A DNA stretch of 64,000 nt from an uncultured Johnsonella sp. (lineage in GTDB: Bacteria; Bacillota; Clostridia; Lachnospirales; Lachnospiraceae), in assembly GCA_900766185.1 (NCBI GenBank), contig CAAFUL010000042.1, positions 1-64,000 of the forward strand. The letters run 5' to 3'. Every line of letters begins with the position of its first letter. Position 1 is the first letter of the stretch. The notes under the pieces are model-generated. The model saw nothing but the letters and a program-made list of their open reading frames with translations. It did no database searches and was not told the origin of the DNA. Shown piece by piece: positions 25,249 through 33,678 of the stretch. Both the position numbers and the translations under genes were made by a program.

Positions 25249-26349
25249 ATGATTGTATTGAATCTTGAGCTGAAAGGTATTTATGGATTTAATGATTTTA
25301 ATATTAATTTTAGCTATCCTAAGAAGATTGTTAATTCTATTATTGATCATGAGCACTTAGAAGGAAGAGAAAGGTTTCGCTATAAGAAAGCAGTGATTCT
25401 CATGGGAGCAAATTCAACCGGAAAGACCAGCCTTGGAAAGGTATTGCTTCGAATTTTTGAATACATAACAGATGGGAATCCTGTGTCACTTTATGAAATG
25501 GTCTCAAATGATACGGGATATTTCAGCATTGATTTTGTTAATGGTGATTATCGCTTGCAGAGATTGTCCGCTTATATTGATGCTATTAATCGTAACATTG
25601 AGATCAGATATAAGACAGCAGATATTGATAAAATGAGTTCGTACGAGAAATGTTTAATGAAACTTAAAGATCGAACTAAGGAAGCAACAAAAACAGCGAC
25701 ATCTCTTAAGAAACTAGTAGGAGTTATCCGATATCGTTTTGCTTATCCTGAAATTGAGAAATCATTAAAACTTACCGGTGAGAATAAAAATATTTTGCTG
25801 AAAACACTACATGCTGTAATTGGAACTCTTGATCCGACATTGCAAGATGTAAGCTTATCAAAAGACTTGAAAGATACATTTATCATTCGGCGTGGAGAAA
25901 CCGAAATCATTATTCAGGAAGGTAAGTTGTTGAATAGAGAAATAATGTCCAGCGGTACTGAAGAAGGTATTGATATTGCAATATTCCTTGCTGCAATGGC
26001 AATAAAGGAGAGCAGCTTCTATTACTGTGATGAACATTTCTCTTATATTCAGAGTGATATCGAGAAGCGTATTTTCGGCATTATGTTGGATCGTATCGGA
26101 TCTGATGAGCAGTTGATTTTTACAACACACAATACGGATATGCTGGATTTGAATCTTCCTAAACATAGCTATGTGTTCCTACGCAAACATTTTGAGGAAG
26201 GAAAATATCAAGTGTCTGCAATTTCTGCATCTGATGTATTAAAACGAAATACGGACTCTTTGCGTTGTGCAGTTGAAAATGATGTTTTCGCGTCACTTCC
26301 ACAGGATTCGCTGTTAGACGAATTGGAAATGGGGTGGGAAGATGAATAA
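25249..26349 (+). CDS. OLD-like AAA ATPase of a broken two-gene defence module
   Basis: A 366-residue ABC/SMC-type ATPase without a long coiled coil. Walker A is G53-ANSTGKT60. A signature-like region is SSGTEEGIDIAIFLAAM, with Walker B in SFYYCDEHF and an H-loop IFTTHNTDML. The start is the ATG at 25249, with GAAAGG upstream. The next ORF overlaps it by eight bases and begins like a TOPRIM protein (CIYYVEGPLDD). The arrangement is that of paired ATPase/TOPRIM anti-phage systems such as OLD/Gabija/PARIS-like pairs; I cannot say which. The partner is truncated, so the module is probably inactive. Confidence 0.8.
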   Translation: MIVLNLELKGIYGFNDFNINFSYPKKIVNSIIDHEHLEGRERFRYKKAVILMGANSTGKTSLGKVLLRIFEYITDGNPVSLYEMVSNDTGYFSIDFVNGDYRLQRLSAYIDAINRNIEIRYKTADIDKMSSYEKCLMKLKDRTKEATKTATSLKKLVGVIRYRFAYPEIEKSLKLTGENKNILLKTLHAVIGTLDPTLQDVSLSKDLKDTFIIRRGETEIIIQEGKLLNREIMSSGTEEGIDIAIFLAAMAIKESSFYYCDEHFSYIQSDIEKRIFGIMLDRIGSDEQLIFTTHNTDMLDLNLPKHSYVFLRKHFEEGKYQVSAISASDVLKRNTDSLRCAVENDVFASLPQDSLLDELEMGWEDE

Positions 26350-26491
26350 TAAATGCATTTATTATGTTGAAGGTCCACTTGATGACAGTTTCATCCTCCA
26401 AGGCAAGAAGGACCTCTTTCGGAATCTGTTCTCCACAGGCGAGGTCGATAACCTGAATGGGCTGGCTGTCTACACTGTAAGCAAAGAGTAA
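26342..26491 (+). pseudogene. Truncated TOPRIM-like partner gene
   Basis: The ORF begins MNNKCIYYVEGPLDDSF, where VEGPLDD fits the TOPRIM E-G-x-x-D start. It then runs into sequence that is antisense to a phage DNA polymerase gene, and stops after 49 codons. Only the first 12-17 residues look native. The break lies between about 26372 and 26395. Confidence 0.65.
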
Positions 26492-26587
26492 GATTTCAAA
26501 ATTGGGAGACTCCACATAACGATAGACACCGGTCTTCTGAAGAGGCTCATCGCTGTAAGTCTCAATATCAATACTGAGTGTTTTCAT
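26372..26587 (-). pseudogene. Truncated phage-type DNA polymerase, N-terminus only
   Basis: The first 70 or so residues look like the start of a phage family A DNA polymerase with its 3'-5' exonuclease motif: MKTLSIDIETYSDEPLQ (D-x-E), FEILLFAYS, LEDETVIKW. The remaining reading frame (to 26159) is only antisense of the ATPase gene. About 500 or more residues are missing, so it cannot be functional. Confidence 0.65.
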
Positions 26588-26610
26588 GAGATTGTCCTTT
26601 CTACAAAACA

Positions 26611-26638
26611 GGCAGCAGAGAAATCCCTGCCGCCTGAT
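26611..26638 (-). terminator. Hairpin with T-tract after the small membrane gene
   Basis: On the minus strand CAGGCGGCAG pairs with CTGCTGCCTG, followed by TTTTGT. Confidence 0.55.
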
Positions 26639-26641
26639 GTG

Positions 26642-26827
26642 TTACTGTTTATCTTTATTGGATTTATACTTCCTGATGTCACGGCGGATGTGGCATACCG
26701 CATAGCGGATAAGATAGAGAATGATTTTCCCTACATTATAAATGATGAAGCCATATACCGCTACAAAAAAGGTGTATGCGATGACGTTAGCAATAAATAG
26801 ATTTAAGATTTCTGCAAATTCATTCAT
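26642..26827 (-). CDS. Small membrane protein of the phage-like block
   Basis: A 61-residue protein with a long hydrophobic core (FIANVIAYTFFVAVYGFIIYN..IILYLI) and a basic tail (HIRRDIRKYKSNKDKQ). AAAAGGAGACC precedes the ATG at 26827; a longer reading starts upstream but lacks an SD. Function unknown. Confidence 0.6.
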   Translation of the reverse strand: MNEFAEILNLFIANVIAYTFFVAVYGFIIYNVGKIILYLIRYAVCHIRRDIRKYKSNKDKQ

Positions 26828-26854
26828 AGATGGTCTCCTTTTGTCGAAAAATGT

Positions 26855-26883
26855 CGATGGCGGCAGTGGGGCCACCGCCATCG
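26855..26883 (-). terminator. GC-rich hairpin upstream of the small membrane gene
   Basis: CGATGGCGG pairs with CCGCCATCG, followed on the minus strand by ACATTTTTC. Confidence 0.55.
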
Positions 26884-26893
26884 GGTTGATAGA

Positions 26894-27082
26894 TTATTCC
26901 TGTTCCTTGGATGCTTCCTTCTGAAGCTCTGCCTCACGCTTATTCTGGGCACGCTTTTCCTTGCGGTCCTTGATGAAGAAGGCAATGTTGCATCCCCAGA
27001 TTCCAATCAGGAATCCGACGGTGCAGCCGAAGCATACCTGAAGCATAAAGTTTTGATACTCAGTCATACTCGGCACATCCAT
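26894..27082 (-). CDS. Small single-pass membrane protein
   Basis: A 62-residue protein with one TM (VCFGCTVGFLIGIWGCNIAFFI) and a charged helical C-terminus (KDRKEKRAQNKREAELQKEASKEQE). Its ATG overlaps the stop of the upstream DUF2815 gene (TAATG), suggesting coupling; an internal Met at residue 6 is an alternative start. Function unknown. Confidence 0.6.
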   Translation of the reverse strand: MDVPSMTEYQNFMLQVCFGCTVGFLIGIWGCNIAFFIKDRKEKRAQNKREAELQKEASKEQE

Positions 27083-27654
27083 TAGTCAAGAAAATCGTCA
27101 TCGTCATCAGTTGCAAAGTCAGATTCAGCAGATGCCTTACCACCAAGAGGCTCGCCATCACGAATCTTCTGCAGATTGTTAAGGCCGCAGGCGATGCCCT
27201 TATTACCAGAGCTGTTGAAAGCATAAAAGCTGATGCTGGCACGACCGTAGATTCCGGAGTAAACCTCAGAACGAGTGAGGATAGGATTGCGGTCTGCATC
27301 CACGATGCCCGGTGCAGAGGTTGCATTGGCATTCACAAAGTAGCTACCAGCGTATGCAGGGTCATCCGGTCTCTCAAGGTCGCCATCACGAAGAGGAGTC
27401 TTAAGTACAGAAAGCGCCGGTACGAACTTGCCGTTGCACTTGAGCTTGGATTCGCCTTCACGATAGGCTGCTTCGATAGCCGCTTCAATCTTAGCGACAG
27501 TCTTGGTGTTGGACTTCGGGATAATCAGGCTGATACTGTACTTCGGAGTGCCACCGTTGATGGATTTCGGTTCCCAGACGTTGGCGTAGCTCCAGCGTGT
27601 GTTAGGACCAGTGATAACCTTCATGGGATTTGTCATTTTTACATTCTTACTCAT
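27082..27654 (-). CDS. DUF2815 family phage protein, probable ssDNA-binding
   Basis: A protein of about 190 residues. MKVITGPNTRWSYANVWEPKSINGGTPKYSISLIIPK and the acidic tail SDFATDDDDDFLD fit the DUF2815 family, a phage replication protein with an OB-like fold and the acidic C-terminus of single-strand-binding proteins. I start at the ATG at 27654, which overlaps the stop of the DUF2800 gene. It lies between DUF2800 and the DNA polymerase remnant, the usual order in phage replication blocks. Confidence 0.8.
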   Translation of the reverse strand: MSKNVKMTNPMKVITGPNTRWSYANVWEPKSINGGTPKYSISLIIPKSNTKTVAKIEAAIEAAYREGESKLKCNGKFVPALSVLKTPLRDGDLERPDDPAYAGSYFVNANATSAPGIVDADRNPILTRSEVYSGIYGRASISFYAFNSSGNKGIACGLNNLQKIRDGEPLGGKASAESDFATDDDDDFLD

Positions 27655-28786
27655 TGTCGTATTTCTCCATAAAATCATTTTTTGCTGTGTTCATTGCCGG
27701 GCGTTTATCGCTCTCCGGCACAAGAGTAGGTTTGCCTTGTGGCTTTTCAATATAGGCTGCAAGTAGCTCTTCGAAGCGAGATTTACCAAGCAGCTTTTGC
27801 ATGGCTGTGATACCAAGCAGTTTCTTTTCGTAAGGGCCAAAACCAGCAGCTTCGACAGCTTTCGACACAGCGTCTTCGCTGGTATATCTGCGGTTGGAGC
27901 GACCCTCGACCAGCTTCCAGCCGGTCCATTCTTTACCACTGATTGCCTGCTGGAGTGCATACTCCTTGATGTCACTTGCCCAAGAGACCAGTTCGTCGAC
28001 ACGGGAGAGGATGACTTCGATTTCCGAATCCGTGAGCAGTGGCGGCAGCTTGAAATCGTGCTGTGCGAGTAGAAGATTGGCTTCAGCTCTGGCTCGGCAT
28101 TCATGCTTTGCCTTGCAGAATCCGCACCATTCGCCACACAGGAAGTTTCCATCACCGGCAAAGGCAAGGTCTGCGGTAGACTTCAGAATTTCATCAGCCC
28201 ATTGATACAGTTCGTCCTTGCTTACCTCGTAGGTGGAAACGTTCTGGCGTCTGGGCTGGTAGATGGTCATGCTGACCGTATCGATGTCGTAGATGTCATC
28301 GAACAGTTCCAGTGCGCCAAGGGCGTAGCATTTCATCTGCGGATTATTTTCTGCCGATACGAGAATTCCAAGACCGTGCTTATAGTCAATTACGTGCATG
28401 GTACCGTCGCTGATGAGAATGGCATCCAAGGTTCCGAAGCCTTGTTCCACCCAGCGAGAGAAGTCAACTCGTTGCTCAATCAAAATAACAGGATCAGAGC
28501 AGGTCTGTTTGGCCTCTTCCAAAAGCTCCATGATGAAGCTGGCATAGCCGGTAGCACAATCCTCCATCTCAGCGTTGTACCAGTCGAGATTCTCAGTAGG
28601 GTCTGTAGCTTCCATGCTGAGAGCCTTGCGGAGCTTGTACTCACAAAGGGAGTGAGCGTCGGCGCCTTCTGCAGCATAGTTGCTGCCTTTATCCTCATAG
28701 GTTTCGCAGAGCCTTGCTGACGGTGGGCAGTGGAGCCAGCGGTCAGAAGAGGATGCGGAGAGGATTGCATGTCCTTTAGGTGGCAT
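27647..28786 (-). CDS. DUF2800 family phage nuclease (Cas4/RecB-like)
   Basis: A protein of about 379 residues. It starts MPPKGHAILSASSSDRWLHCPPSARL, typical of DUF2800. A PD-(D/E)XK core lies in GFGTLDAILISDGTMHVIDYKHG (D..DYK). Cysteines in FLCGEWCGFCKAKHEC suggest a metal cluster like that of Cas4. It is probably an exonuclease for phage recombination or replication. I start at 28786, with GGAGG upstream; the longer reading overlaps the previous gene. Confidence 0.85.
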   Translation of the reverse strand: MPPKGHAILSASSSDRWLHCPPSARLCETYEDKGSNYAAEGADAHSLCEYKLRKALSMEATDPTENLDWYNAEMEDCATGYASFIMELLEEAKQTCSDPVILIEQRVDFSRWVEQGFGTLDAILISDGTMHVIDYKHGLGILVSAENNPQMKCYALGALELFDDIYDIDTVSMTIYQPRRQNVSTYEVSKDELYQWADEILKSTADLAFAGDGNFLCGEWCGFCKAKHECRARAEANLLLAQHDFKLPPLLTDSEIEVILSRVDELVSWASDIKEYALQQAISGKEWTGWKLVEGRSNRRYTSEDAVSKAVEAAGFGPYEKKLLGITAMQKLLGKSRFEELLAAYIEKPQGKPTLVPESDKRPAMNTAKNDFMEKYDNE

Positions 28787-28787
28787 A

Positions 28788-29102
28788 TTAGAGCACCTCC
28801 GCTTCCCTGAGCAGGGCTTCATAATGTTTTGGGTCTACGAGTGACAACTTGCTTGCACCGTACTTTTTAAGAAGTTCTCGAATTTCAGCTGTGTGTCCGG
28901 CACGAGATTTATCAGCCAGAACAGCTCGAACCTCCTCAAGAGTCAGTGCAGGTTTCGCAGGTGCAGCAGGGACTTCTGCTGTTTCGGCAGCTTCGGATGC
29001 TCCTCCAAACTGCTGTGCGAGCCAGTTTGCTGCATCGTTAATAGCAGCGGTAGCAGTTCTCAGCTCTTCGATGGTCATAGACATATCGCTCATTTTTGAC
29101 AT
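28788..29102 (-). CDS. Small phage-island protein, function unknown
   Basis: A 104-residue protein with two helical parts (MSMTIEELRTATAAINDAANWLAQQF; LTLEEVRAVLADKSRAGHTAEIRELLKKYGASKLS) joined by an Ala/Pro-rich linker. Similar small proteins precede DUF2800 in phage-derived islands and are sometimes mislabelled Rrp5-like. The second half resembles a SAP-like helix pair. GGAGG precedes the ATG. Confidence 0.7.
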   Translation of the reverse strand: MSKMSDMSMTIEELRTATAAINDAANWLAQQFGGASEAAETAEVPAAPAKPALTLEEVRAVLADKSRAGHTAEIRELLKKYGASKLSLVDPKHYEALLREAEVL

Positions 29103-29247
29103 TTACTGTTCCTCCTTCCTCGGCTCGTCTGTGTGCGGCGATGATTCTGAGATTCTTCGCCACTCTTGAGGATACCTGACTGATTGCAGTGAGAGTAGCA
29201 ATCACTTCTGCGTCAGTACCGCTTCTGTTGTGAAAGGTCTGATTCAC
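29038..29247 (-). CDS. Small hypothetical protein
   Basis: A 69-residue ORF starting with GTG. DAEVIATLTAISQVSSRVAKNL suggests a helical start, and many Arg/His/Tyr residues follow. It overlaps the next gene by 65 bases, which is unusual, and the SD is weak. It may be real only in its first half. Confidence 0.4.
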   Translation of the reverse strand: MNQTFHNRSGTDAEVIATLTAISQVSSRVAKNLRIIAAHRRAEEGGTVNVKNERYVYDHRRAENCYRCY

Positions 29248-29357
29248 GATGTTTATCTCGCTTTCTGTAGGTCGCTTTGTTTCGCCTTACACTACTCAAT
29301 GGAGGTGAGATGGCCGTTTGGCCGAAAAAACATAAAAAAGTTTTTGAAAAGAAGAAT

Positions 29358-29381
29358 CGTCCCCTGAAATATCAGAGGACG
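29358..29381 (-). terminator. Hairpin after the sigma-like gene
   Basis: CGTCCTCTGA pairs with TTCAGGGGACG, followed on the minus strand by a T-rich stretch (ATTCTTCTTTTC). Confidence 0.65.
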
Positions 29382-29391
29382 ACCATTCAAA

Positions 29392-29910
29392 TTAGATGTA
29401 GTCCTTAAGCTCTGAGCGGAGTCTCTGGAACAGCTTGTCCCTGCGGTATACAAAGGTATTACGGGAGAGTCCCATTTCCTTGCCGCAGTCACGTTCTGAT
29501 TTTCCGTCCATAATAAGCTGGCAGATAAGACGGCCTTCCGGGTCCAGCTCGTTCAGCTTTGCGTAGAGAGCATTAAGAAGCTCTGCATCCTCTAACACTT
29601 CAGTGATAGCTACGGATTCATCCGGTACATCTTCAAGCCATCTCTTTTCATTGCCATCACCGTCGCTCACGGTGCTGTCAAGGGAAAGCTGGTCACCAGC
29701 TTTGGCATAAGGACAGGTAAAACAATCCATGTCGCATAAGTAGCGCTTGCTTGCAGGGCAGACACAACGGCCATGTTCCTGCTGACGCTTACGGTAGGTG
29801 TTGATTTCACGGTAGTAGTTCGTGTAGAACTCCTTGTTAACGTCCACCCAGCTCTTGGATTCCTTGATGTAGATACGATACTCTTTACTCTGATTTACGT
29901 TTTTTGCCAT
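29392..29910 (-). CDS. Phage-type sigma-70-like factor
   Basis: A 172-residue protein. The C-terminal part (about 105-172) is a sigma region 4-like HTH: LNELDPEGRLICQLIMDGKSERDCGKEMGLSRNTFVYRRDKLFQRLRSEL. The N-terminal half has cysteines (CVCPASKRYLCDMDCFTCPY) that may bind metal. Such proteins often control late or early genes in Firmicutes prophages. The start at 29910 is fixed by GGAGG, which lies inside the 3' arm of a terminator hairpin. Confidence 0.75.
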   Translation of the reverse strand: MAKNVNQSKEYRIYIKESKSWVDVNKEFYTNYYREINTYRKRQQEHGRCVCPASKRYLCDMDCFTCPYAKAGDQLSLDSTVSDGDGNEKRWLEDVPDESVAITEVLEDAELLNALYAKLNELDPEGRLICQLIMDGKSERDCGKEMGLSRNTFVYRRDKLFQRLRSELKDYI

Positions 29911-30160
29911 ATAAAAACCTCCATCTTGTCAATCCGAGATGGAGGTTCCTTGCTGCTACCAGCAAAAGGGTATAGTGGTACCACGGTTAGGAGAAATCTC
30001 CATCTCATGTGTGCCACCAGCCTTTCCAGTTGCTGGGAGCGATATATTCTGTTGTGTGGTCACTTCAGCACTGGAAAGCTGTCTGCGCAAACTGCTGAAG
30101 CGAGGTGGTTATAGCAATCGAACAAGAAAAAATTCCCTTTTGCATCGCTACTTATAATTT
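29911..30160 (-). promoter_or_regulatory. Structured leader with terminator upstream of the sigma-like gene
   Basis: On the minus strand: a stem CTTCAGCA/TGCTGAAG (30063-30100), CCAG/CTGG hairpin, GGAGA/TCTCC (29990-30001), palindrome GTGGTACCAC (29975-29984), then a terminator AACCTCCATCT/AGATGGAGGTT (29947-29916) with TTTTTAT running straight into the ATG. The 3' arm of the terminator contains the gene's own SD. It looks like a riboswitch or attenuator. No ORF is needed to explain the region. Confidence 0.5.
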
Positions 30161-30176
30161 TGCCATCGCAAAGTTA

Positions 30177-30205
30177 TTGTTTTTCTTATGCTATTTTGCT
30201 ATAAT
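30177..30205 (+). promoter_or_regulatory. Promoter of the ABC-3C/BREX operon
   Basis: TTGTTT (30177-30182), 17 bases, TATAAT (30200-30205), reading plus. It is the only good promoter I find before the long plus-strand gene series. Confidence 0.65.
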
Positions 30206-30305
30206 TAAAAAGTGTAGAATCGGAATGGGTGTATCTAACCCCTTTTCGATTACATTCACATCTTAACAAAACAAAAATCCACCGGCCGGACGCCAGTGGA
30301 CGGTG

Positions 30306-30325
30306 TTGGACAGTGAACTGTCCAA
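30306..30325 (+). promoter_or_regulatory. Perfect inverted repeat in the operon leader
   Basis: TTGGACAG-TGAA-CTGTCCAA, an 8-bp palindrome about 100 bases after the promoter and 28 before the first start codon. Just before it TCCAC/GTGGA forms another small stem. It may be a site for the operon's XRE regulator or an RNA hairpin. Confidence 0.5.
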
Positions 30326-30352
30326 AGATAAATCTGAAGTTGGAGGTAAACG

Positions 30353-31363
30353 ATGAGATTTAGTGATTTCGTACAATTGATGCATAGATATATCGGTTGT
30401 AGTGTGACACAGCAGGAATATGTGCTGTATCTGACGAATCTCGTTATTCGTGACCCGATGACGGATGATGAAAAACAGTTAGATGAAGACGACGCCTTTA
30501 ACCCATTGTCGGGTAAAGATGTTTCAACTTTATCGAAGATATATTCCGGTGCTCAGAATAGAAAGATAAAGCAGGAAGATGCACGAACTATTCAGAGCCT
30601 CTTTAGTAAAACCAAATTTGTTGATGCTTTCCAGACTGTGGATTATGAAGCTAGAGAAGAATTGATTGGGAATCTAAACGGGTTTGGCATACAAGGAAAT
30701 CTTGAAGCTGATAATATCGATGAAGTTTGTGCAGAGCTCTTTTATTGCTTTATTGATGCTATGGCATCTAATAAGGGGTACATTGATACATCGACTCCAG
30801 TACATATTGATTCCTATGGGAATAGGTATGTAACGGTTGAAGTTAGTACGGTTTATGTAAAAGATGGAAAGCTGCACGTTGGAGATGAGGTCTTAGAACT
30901 ACCTGCAGCGCTTGCTCCGGAGAAAGATATTAAACCTGAAGAAATGCCGTATGTTAATGCACTCTGTGCTGCGTATGCAGATGCTCTTACGCAGGTGGTA
31001 ACTCCGGATATCATAGGAACGCTTCCGGGCAGATACCGCAGAGACTTTTCTTCACAGAGGACTTCTTATTATGAAGCAGATTGGTTATGTCATTCTGTAA
31101 GAGATGTATTCGATGGCGGAGAAGAAAAATTCGAAGCTCTAAAAAAGGATGCCTACGATGGTATAGAGAGTACATATCTTCAGGATTACGATAATGGATA
31201 CCAGCGATTGCAGGCTGTCCTTGATAAAATTACAAACACTACATTAGATACGTCTTCGATAGACAGGATAAAAAGTCTTATGAAGAATGTGCATAAGAAG
31301 GGCATTTGCCACATTCTGGTGAATGACGGAACTATAAAGTCGTGGGTGGATATTGATGAATAA
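30353..31363 (+). CDS. First component of an ABC-3C-like module, CTD protein
   Basis: A 336-residue soluble protein without a catalytic motif that I can identify. It begins RFSDFVQLMHRYIGCSVTQQEYVLYLTNLVIRD and has mostly helical, charged sequence. Its assignment rests on position: it is followed by a small wHTH-like protein and a DUF3732 ATPase in overlapping or near-overlapping frames, the three-gene layout of ABC-three-component systems, where the first gene carries the C-terminal-domain component with or without an effector. GGAGG precedes the ATG. Confidence 0.6.
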   Translation: MRFSDFVQLMHRYIGCSVTQQEYVLYLTNLVIRDPMTDDEKQLDEDDAFNPLSGKDVSTLSKIYSGAQNRKIKQEDARTIQSLFSKTKFVDAFQTVDYEAREELIGNLNGFGIQGNLEADNIDEVCAELFYCFIDAMASNKGYIDTSTPVHIDSYGNRYVTVEVSTVYVKDGKLHVGDEVLELPAALAPEKDIKPEEMPYVNALCAAYADALTQVVTPDIIGTLPGRYRRDFSSQRTSYYEADWLCHSVRDVFDGGEEKFEALKKDAYDGIESTYLQDYDNGYQRLQAVLDKITNTTLDTSSIDRIKSLMKNVHKKGICHILVNDGTIKSWVDIDE

Positions 31364-31802
31364 AATATTTAACACCACATTTGAAACAAGCCTTAGAATC
31401 TTGCTACTTTTATCAGTTTCAGAATCTGAACAAATGACTCTGGATAGAATGGCGGATTATGATTTCATTACAATTTACAGTAAATATTTTGGCCTCAGTG
31501 GGATGGCATTGCATGGAGAGAACAATTTCGGTCTTAGCGGGTTTGCTGCACGAAGAGGAATGATGCAAAGCACATTGAAATCCATGGTGTTAGATGGGCT
31601 CGTATCTGTAAAGCGTAGAGAGAATGGATTTCAATATTCTATTTCTTCGGTTGGAAAAAACGTGGTATGTAAGATGGAATCAGAATATGCGAAAGATTAT
31701 AAACAGCTGGCCCGTAAGACTGTGGAGCATTTCAAAGGACAGAGCGAACAGAAGATTATGAGAACAATAAGCAAGATATCGACAGAATTTTTGAGGAGGT
31801 AA
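31356..31802 (+). CDS. ABC-3C middle component, wHTH-like
   Basis: A 148-residue protein. Its ATG at 31356 overlaps the stop of the previous gene by eight bases. MNKIFNTTFETSLRILLLLS, DRMADYDFITIYSKYFG and RGMMQSTLKSMVLDGLVSVKRRENGFQYSIS read as a winged-helix fold with a long N-terminal helix, the form of ABC-3C middle components. These link the ATPase to the effector. Confidence 0.65.
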   Translation: MNKIFNTTFETSLRILLLLSVSESEQMTLDRMADYDFITIYSKYFGLSGMALHGENNFGLSGFAARRGMMQSTLKSMVLDGLVSVKRRENGFQYSISSVGKNVVCKMESEYAKDYKQLARKTVEHFKGQSEQKIMRTISKISTEFLRR

Positions 31803-31806
31803 CGAG

Positions 31807-33639
31807 ATGGCTGGTTTTTATATAAAGAGCATAATTGCCAGAAGTAATTCAAAAGAAGATGCCGTTATCGATTTTACTTCCGGTTTGAATATAATTCAGG
31901 GGCGTTCGGATACAGGAAAATCCTGTGTCCTGAAATGTATGGAGTTCGTGTTCGGTGGAAATTATGATAAGCTGAAAAATCCGTTCAAGGAATCATCAGG
32001 TTATGATTCAGCATCTGTTGTTATTTGTACTGAACAATATGGTGATGTGACACTTACTCGTAAGGTTGGCTCTGGTCAGGTTGACGTGTCCTCTAAATCC
32101 GAGGAAATTGAGAGTGGAATTTATGTTATTAAAAAGCCCGGAAAGAATGTAAAAAATCCAAAACCGGTCCTTAATGTAGTTATGATGAAGCTGCTGGGAA
32201 TTGACGGAGAACCAGAAGTGCCGGGCAATGTACGTTTTGACAAGAAACGTATGACTTGGGAAAACCTGCTTCGTTTGTATTACATCAAAGAAGAAAGAAT
32301 TGATAAACCGGACCCACTGTTTGAGCCGGTAGCTACTTATGAAAAAACACTATTCTTGTCTTCTTTGCTGTTCTTGTTGACTGGAAGGGATTTTAGTGAG
32401 CATGATGCACAGACAAAGAAAGAGATTAAGAAGGCACGTAAGGAAGCAGTTCATGATTATGTGAATCAAAAGATTCAAGAAGCAAACCAGCGTCAGAAAG
32501 AGCTGGCAGACCAAATTGATAATATGGATGATGAAAATGTAGAAAAACAACTCCGAGATATGGTGGAGTCTTTACAGAAAACCGAGGATTCCATCTCTGC
32601 CGCAATTGAAAGCAGCCAGAAGCTACTTGCAGATATTATGAAGCAGGAAGAAAAAGCTACGGAATGCGAAGTGCTGCTTTCAAGATACGGACATTTGCGT
32701 AGTCAATACAAAGCAGATATTCAGCGTCTGACGTTCATCGTTGATGGCGAACAAAATATGAGTACAGCTCCGAAGGCTTCCACCTGTCCATTTTGCGATG
32801 GAAAGATTGCACCTCGTGCAAAGCAATCGTATATCGAGGCATCTCGTGGCGAATTGTCTCGAATAGTTTCTCAAATGGATGGGTTGGCTGCGTCTGAAAA
32901 AGATGTGCGTACAGAGAAAGCAGCTATCGAAGAAAAACTAAAAGAACTCAAGAAGCAGAGTGCTGACATTGAAAATCTCATCCAGCAAGAACTGAAGCCG
33001 CAGGCATCAAAAATAGAAAAGTCCATTGAAGCGTATAGAGGCTATATACAGTTATCAAATGAGGTTGACCTTATTGTTCGATATGCAAAAGGCTGGGAAC
33101 AGGATTTGACCCGGTACGATGCCGCAGAGAATGATGAAGAGAAGGCCATCGAGTATCATCCAAAGGAATACTTTGATACTGAATTCCAGACAACTATAAG
33201 CGAAGATATGGATACTATTTTAAGGGAGTGCCAGTATCTAAATATGACTGGTGCAAGATTCAATCTCAGCAGTTTTGATATTGAAGTCAATGGTGAAACT
33301 AAGGCTTCTCATGGTAAGGGTTATCATTCCTATTTGAACACAGTGGTAGCGCTTGCCTTTAGAAATTATTTTCATGACCATGCAAAGTACAATGCAGATT
33401 TCTTGATTATAGATACCCCGTTGCATGGCTTTGATGAAAATGATACTGAATTACCTGACAGCATGAAGGATGGCTTATTTAAATATTTTGTCCATCATCT
33501 GACGGGGCAGTTGATTATTGTGGAGAATACAGACCGCGTTCCTAGTAATATTGATTTTGAGGCCTTTGGAGCCAATGTCATCACATTTACGAAGAAGCGT
33601 GATGAAGGACGATATGGCTTCCTTCACGATGTATATTGA
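31807..33639 (+). CDS. DUF3732 SMC-like ATPase of the ABC-3C module
   Basis: A 610-residue ABC ATPase. Walker A is G32-RSDTGKS39. A long coiled coil (about 200-420) is interrupted by a zinc-hook-like CPFC at 327-330, as in Rad50. The C-terminal Walker B is FLIIDTPLHG (D536), with a late signature GKGYHSYLNTVVAL. DUF3732 proteins are the ATPases of ABC-3C systems, thought to sense foreign or damaged nucleic acid and trigger an effector. Near-zero gaps to the preceding genes support one operon. Confidence 0.8.
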   Translation: MAGFYIKSIIARSNSKEDAVIDFTSGLNIIQGRSDTGKSCVLKCMEFVFGGNYDKLKNPFKESSGYDSASVVICTEQYGDVTLTRKVGSGQVDVSSKSEEIESGIYVIKKPGKNVKNPKPVLNVVMMKLLGIDGEPEVPGNVRFDKKRMTWENLLRLYYIKEERIDKPDPLFEPVATYEKTLFLSSLLFLLTGRDFSEHDAQTKKEIKKARKEAVHDYVNQKIQEANQRQKELADQIDNMDDENVEKQLRDMVESLQKTEDSISAAIESSQKLLADIMKQEEKATECEVLLSRYGHLRSQYKADIQRLTFIVDGEQNMSTAPKASTCPFCDGKIAPRAKQSYIEASRGELSRIVSQMDGLAASEKDVRTEKAAIEEKLKELKKQSADIENLIQQELKPQASKIEKSIEAYRGYIQLSNEVDLIVRYAKGWEQDLTRYDAAENDEEKAIEYHPKEYFDTEFQTTISEDMDTILRECQYLNMTGARFNLSSFDIEVNGETKASHGKGYHSYLNTVVALAFRNYFHDHAKYNADFLIIDTPLHGFDENDTELPDSMKDGLFKYFVHHLTGQLIIVENTDRVPSNIDFEAFGANVITFTKKRDEGRYGFLHDVY

Positions 33640-33678
33640 TACTGTTTTGCTTTATAGCTGTAACGACGGAGGTAGAAA

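Noticed and set aside
26159..26371. C-terminal part of the minus-strand ORF that begins as DNA polymerase
   Set aside because: It is the antisense of the OLD-like ATPase gene and its truncated partner and has no polymerase similarity.
29911..30160. T-box riboswitch
   Set aside because: GTGGTACCAC and GGTGGCACAC resemble the T-box sequence, but the full 14-base T-box and a specifier stem cannot be shown by eye.
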